In this document: one piece after another, positions 57,727-60,693 of the stretch | How positions within the stretch are numbered: position 1 is the first letter of the stretch | Layout: each line of letters starts with the position of its first letter | From: Sporodiniella umbellata | Taxonomy: Eukaryota; Mucoromycota; Mucoromycetes; Mucorales; Rhizopodaceae | Length of the DNA: 60,693 nt | Assembly: GCA_025677835.1 (NCBI GenBank) | Contig: JAIXMR010000138.1 | Coordinates: 1-60,693 of the forward strand | Direction: 5' to 3' | Translations under genes and position numbers: made by a program | Notes under the pieces: generated by a model | Databases searched by the model: none | Told to the model about the DNA's origin: nothing | The model's input: the letters and a program-made list of their open reading frames with translations, nothing else

Positions 57727-58746
57727 TTATTGTTCATCTTTGGCTTGATCCATCATTTCTTTTTCTATCAATTGATCGATATCGACAATAGTCCATTCCC
57801 AATCGTTGTTGGGATAACCTGTTTCGGGATCTCTTGAGGAGACCATTCGACGTCCAGACGTGAAATAAGGTGTAGCAAACCGGACACGCACATCCCTTCT
57901 GCCTTCATCGTAGGCTACCGTGTCATTCCCCTGTGTAGCGCAGAACACAACTGTCGCATCCACCTTGACATCCACGCTAATCTGAACACCCTCCCGAACG
58001 CTCTCCTTCACACGTTGTTGGTGTTCCGCAAATGACTCGTTAGGAGGCGGTGCATGAAGACCCGCTTGTAACGTCATCCATTGGACCGTTTCGTAGCCTT
58101 CCTCTCCTGAAAAAGCAGCTGAAGGTCCCAACGTGATCCAGATATCCTCAACACGAACATCGTAAATCTGTGGTAGTTGGATATCAATCAATGTATCCTC
58201 CGGTACCGAAGACATCCATCGGTCTAATAACGCAGGTCCAAACAGGCTTGAAATTCGAGGCTCGGCTCCTTTCTGCTTCAACTCTTTTGATAATAGCGTC
58301 ATCGCTTCTCGTGTGGCTAAACCCGCTAAGAATACAAACGTTTATATCCTATACACACAGCCTGACACTTGAAAACTCCCTTCAAATTTACCTCCTACCA
58401 TAAACTCATCAGGAAAGTAATCCAAACCAGTGTTCATCTGAAGTATACGCGTGCATACCCATTTCGATAACTCGCGTTGTATACTTGTAGGGAGTAATCG
58501 CACAATAGGTAGACTATCCTCTGTCACATACGGGTAATGCTCAATACGTGGTTTGTCTTTGCTCCTTAACCAGGCTATACAATACAGTTTTAATCTTTGA
58601 AGGCCATTCAGAAAAAAAAAAAAAAAAAAAAAAGGGATCTACTTGCGGAAACTTTGAATGTCTTTGACTTTTTCGCTTGACGTTGTCATCCATCGTCCAC
58701 GGGTAGATCCCCAGCGAGAAAAAAGACTACGGCTCGATCGAAACAT
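57727..58746 (-). CDS. Probable mitochondrial protein, unrecognised
   Basis: Three exons from the ATG at 58746. The N terminus MFRSSRSLFSRWGSTRGRWM is rich in Arg and Ser and free of acidic residues, a typical mitochondrial presequence. The mature part includes IVRLLPTSIQRELSKWVCTR, LDYFPDEFMVG, SSLFGPALLDRW and VEDIWITLGPSAAFSG. It ends with the strands VDATVVFCATQGNDTVAYDE and NDWEWTIVDIDQL. The joins at about 58640/58594 and 58391/58328 keep frame, using the TTCAAAG acceptor for the first. The size (about 290 residues) and the C-terminal strand pattern loosely recall Tim44/MRPL45-like folds, but I could not confirm this. Confidence 0.65.
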
Positions 58747-59621
58747 GATCTCTGCTAAAAAAAAAAAAAAAGAATGTTAAAAAAAAAAAAAAAAAACTCA
58801 GTTGGGTCAAGAAAAAACACGTGATTCAACGTACATCTTCTGTAGTCAAGGTTTTGGCTCAACCAACCCAATCCAAAACCTATACATCGTTTATGTTTTC
58901 AACAATCCTCTTTTTTTTCGGGTTTTTATCACCCAAAGTAAGCTCATTTAGAGAGCAACCTATCGTAGCTACCTCATAAATCAATGACAAGAGCTCTTCC
59001 AGCCTTTTGAGTCAGTCGAAAACAAGATGAGGCGTTATACAAACTCAGAACGCATTGGAACACATACCTTCCCGAGACATCAGATAGCTTATTAATTATA
59101 CGCTGTTTCTTCCAGTTGGATAATGAACTTGCATCCTAACGAACATCTACTTTACATCTTTTCTACAAAGCCAAACTTTTGTTAGTGGCTGGTCCAACTT
59201 ATTTCAACGGTTGAAACCAAAGAAAGAGAAGCTTTCTGAACCGAGTCCTTAGTTGGATAATGTTTGAGATTGAATACAGCTAACAGACCGACCCTCTCAG
59301 AATCTAGTCAGTCCCGCCTCGTTCGGAAGATGACCGTATATGGTAGTGGTGACAGCCATGCATGCAAAGATGATCCTTTTAGTTTCAAAAGCTGCATTCA
59401 AAAGAAGCTCATATAGGTCAGACCTATGACGAATCCTCAGAGACCTTGGACGATTGGCTGTTGAGCATAATGAAAGTAATTACAGTCTAAAAGTGATAGT
59501 CCCGACTATGGATACTACAGGAAAGCGAAAAAACGTATGAAAAAATGAAAAAGCTTCCCCTTTTCTTTTCCTTTTCATCTTGTTAAGCTTGAACACATAC
59601 CTACACAGCTTTGACAATGAA

Positions 59622-59724
59622 TCCGCCTCTAACACACAGACCAAAGTGAAAACGAACCCACCTCCAACACCCAGACCAAAGTGAAAACGAACCCACCTCC
59701 AATACCCAAACCAAAGCGAAAATG
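59622..59724. repeat. 35-bp tandem repeat, three units
   Basis: Units begin at 59622, 59657 and 59692. They share CCACCTCCAA and ACCAAAGTGAAAACGAA with a few substitutions, the third unit being the most diverged and slightly shortened. Confidence 0.85.
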
Positions 59725-59880
59725 CTAGTATGTAATGGGGTTGTTGTACTCAACAGCGAAGGTAAATTAAATTAATAGGACTCAAGAACAAGACGACCCT
59801 AACATTATTTGAAATGTAAAAGCCTCTCTATACTATTCCCAACTCTTGTGCTATACAACCTTCCTCTATGTCCTTGTAGT

Positions 59881-59990
59881 CCTTTGGCACACTACTGTCT
59901 ATCCTTTTGCACACTACTGTCTATCCTTTTGCACACTACTGTCTATCCTTTTGCACACTACTGTCTATCCTTTTGCACACTACTGTTTAC
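59881..59990. repeat. 22-bp tandem repeat, five units
   Basis: Units start at 59881, 59903, 59925, 59947 and 59969. The middle three are identical (CCTTTTGCACACTACTGTCT followed by AT); the first and last differ by one or two bases. Confidence 0.95.
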
Positions 59991-60693
59991 AATTGTGACG
60001 TATGACTCTATGGTGACACAATATGGCTACTGTTAGATCCAGTCGGTCTGTAGTGTCCCTCGCTCCTTATTACAAACTCAGATGTAACAAGCCTAAATAA
60101 GCTTTTTTGAACAGAAGCTCAAGGATAAGTGTTAGTAAGTGATAGTTTCAGCCTTCAACTTTTGGAGAGAGATATATTAGTGAAACTTTTTTTTTGTATA
60201 CAATTAACATTGATATACAGTCTTTCAACAAGTCACCATTATTGTTTTCTATGGACTTTTGTCTTTCAGTTAGTGAATGTATCTATAGGTAAGCTCAATT
60301 AACAAGCTCGACCATATCTGAAATGCTAAAGCTATAGTTATAAAAAGATATAGAAACAATTTGCAGTTTTGTACCTTTGCCTGTTAGTTTGTCCGTAGCA
60401 AGACTGTTTTCAACAATGGATTATGTTAATAGAATCTGCCACGCTGGGTAAGATTACATGCTGATATGCTGGTATGCTGTGTAGTATCTTTATGATTCTA
60501 CAAGGTGTTGGTTGATCATAATCACGGCTTGTGTATACACATAGCTTGTACATATACATAGCTTAGTATGTTCGTTTGTTTTTTCTTGTAAGTTGCTTTT
60601 TATGTGTTGAGCTTTCTTTTGTGCTCTGTACTTGATCCTGCTACACGTCTTGCTGTAAAAACGCCTATGTACGTATCAATTCACATTTCTTTG

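Larger units (their letters stand above)
58747..60693. other. Gene-free interval with minisatellites
   Basis: Nearly 2 kb to the end of the window with no supported gene. Two short tandem arrays lie at 59622-59724 and 59881-59990. The only plus-strand open frame (59809-60036) is largely a translation of the second array. Confidence 0.5.

Noticed and set aside
59881..59990. CRISPR-like array
   Set aside because: The 22-bp units are directly adjacent with no spacers, and the genome is eukaryotic. It is a minisatellite.

Overview
The window looks like nuclear DNA of a filamentous fungus, most likely a Mucorales-type member of Mucoromycota. Genes are densely packed on both strands. Introns are short (about 50-75 bp) and AT-rich with GT...AG ends, and long A or T homopolymer runs are frequent. 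Several predicted proteins belong to families I know mainly as anonymous expanded families in Mucorales genomes. No bacterial operons, rRNA or tRNA genes were seen. Exon limits were inferred by eye from splice signals and protein-family alignment from memory; no search was run.

Left part (1-17 kb): ARL8 GTPase (minus); a decayed tyrosine-recombinase tail; a 3 x 120-bp tandem repeat; a frameshifted Mucorales-type gene; an Old Yellow Enzyme (plus); then four minus-strand genes: a BRC-repeat (BRCA2-like) protein without a DNA-binding domain, a BUD22 family ribosome-biogenesis factor, a SNAPC4-like Myb protein and an MFS sugar transporter.

Middle (18-38 kb): poorly recognised genes at 18.6-19.8, 21.5-21.9 and 22.3-23.3 kb; a cyclase-family hydrolase; a frequenin/NCS-1 calcium sensor; a SAP-domain regulator; a long gene-poor gap (28.0-31.0 kb); a double-hotdog acyl-CoA thioesterase; MTD1 (folate metabolism); gamma-tubulin; and the KEOPS kinase BUD32.

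Rearranged locus (38.9-42.4 kb): two 643-bp inverted arms, equal in length and apparently identical, carry a complete and a 5'-truncated copy of a lineage-specific gene. Between them lies a fragment that looks like the SWIM-zinc-finger C terminus of a Mutator-like transposase. A PTEN phosphatase gene starts 51 bp beyond the right arm.

Right part (43-58.8 kb): an acidic unknown protein, ATP synthase epsilon, ISY1 splicing factor, OST3/6, a C9orf85-like zinc protein, RSA3, a NOG1 C-terminal pseudogene, two Nudix genes tail to tail with 5 bp between their stops (one with a degraded catalytic box), 14-3-3, a secreted two-LysM protein and a probable mitochondrial protein. The last 1.9 kb holds only minisatellites. 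Most genes are housekeeping and unrelated in pathway; the accessory signal is concentrated at 2-6 kb, 38.9-42.4 kb and 52-54 kb.
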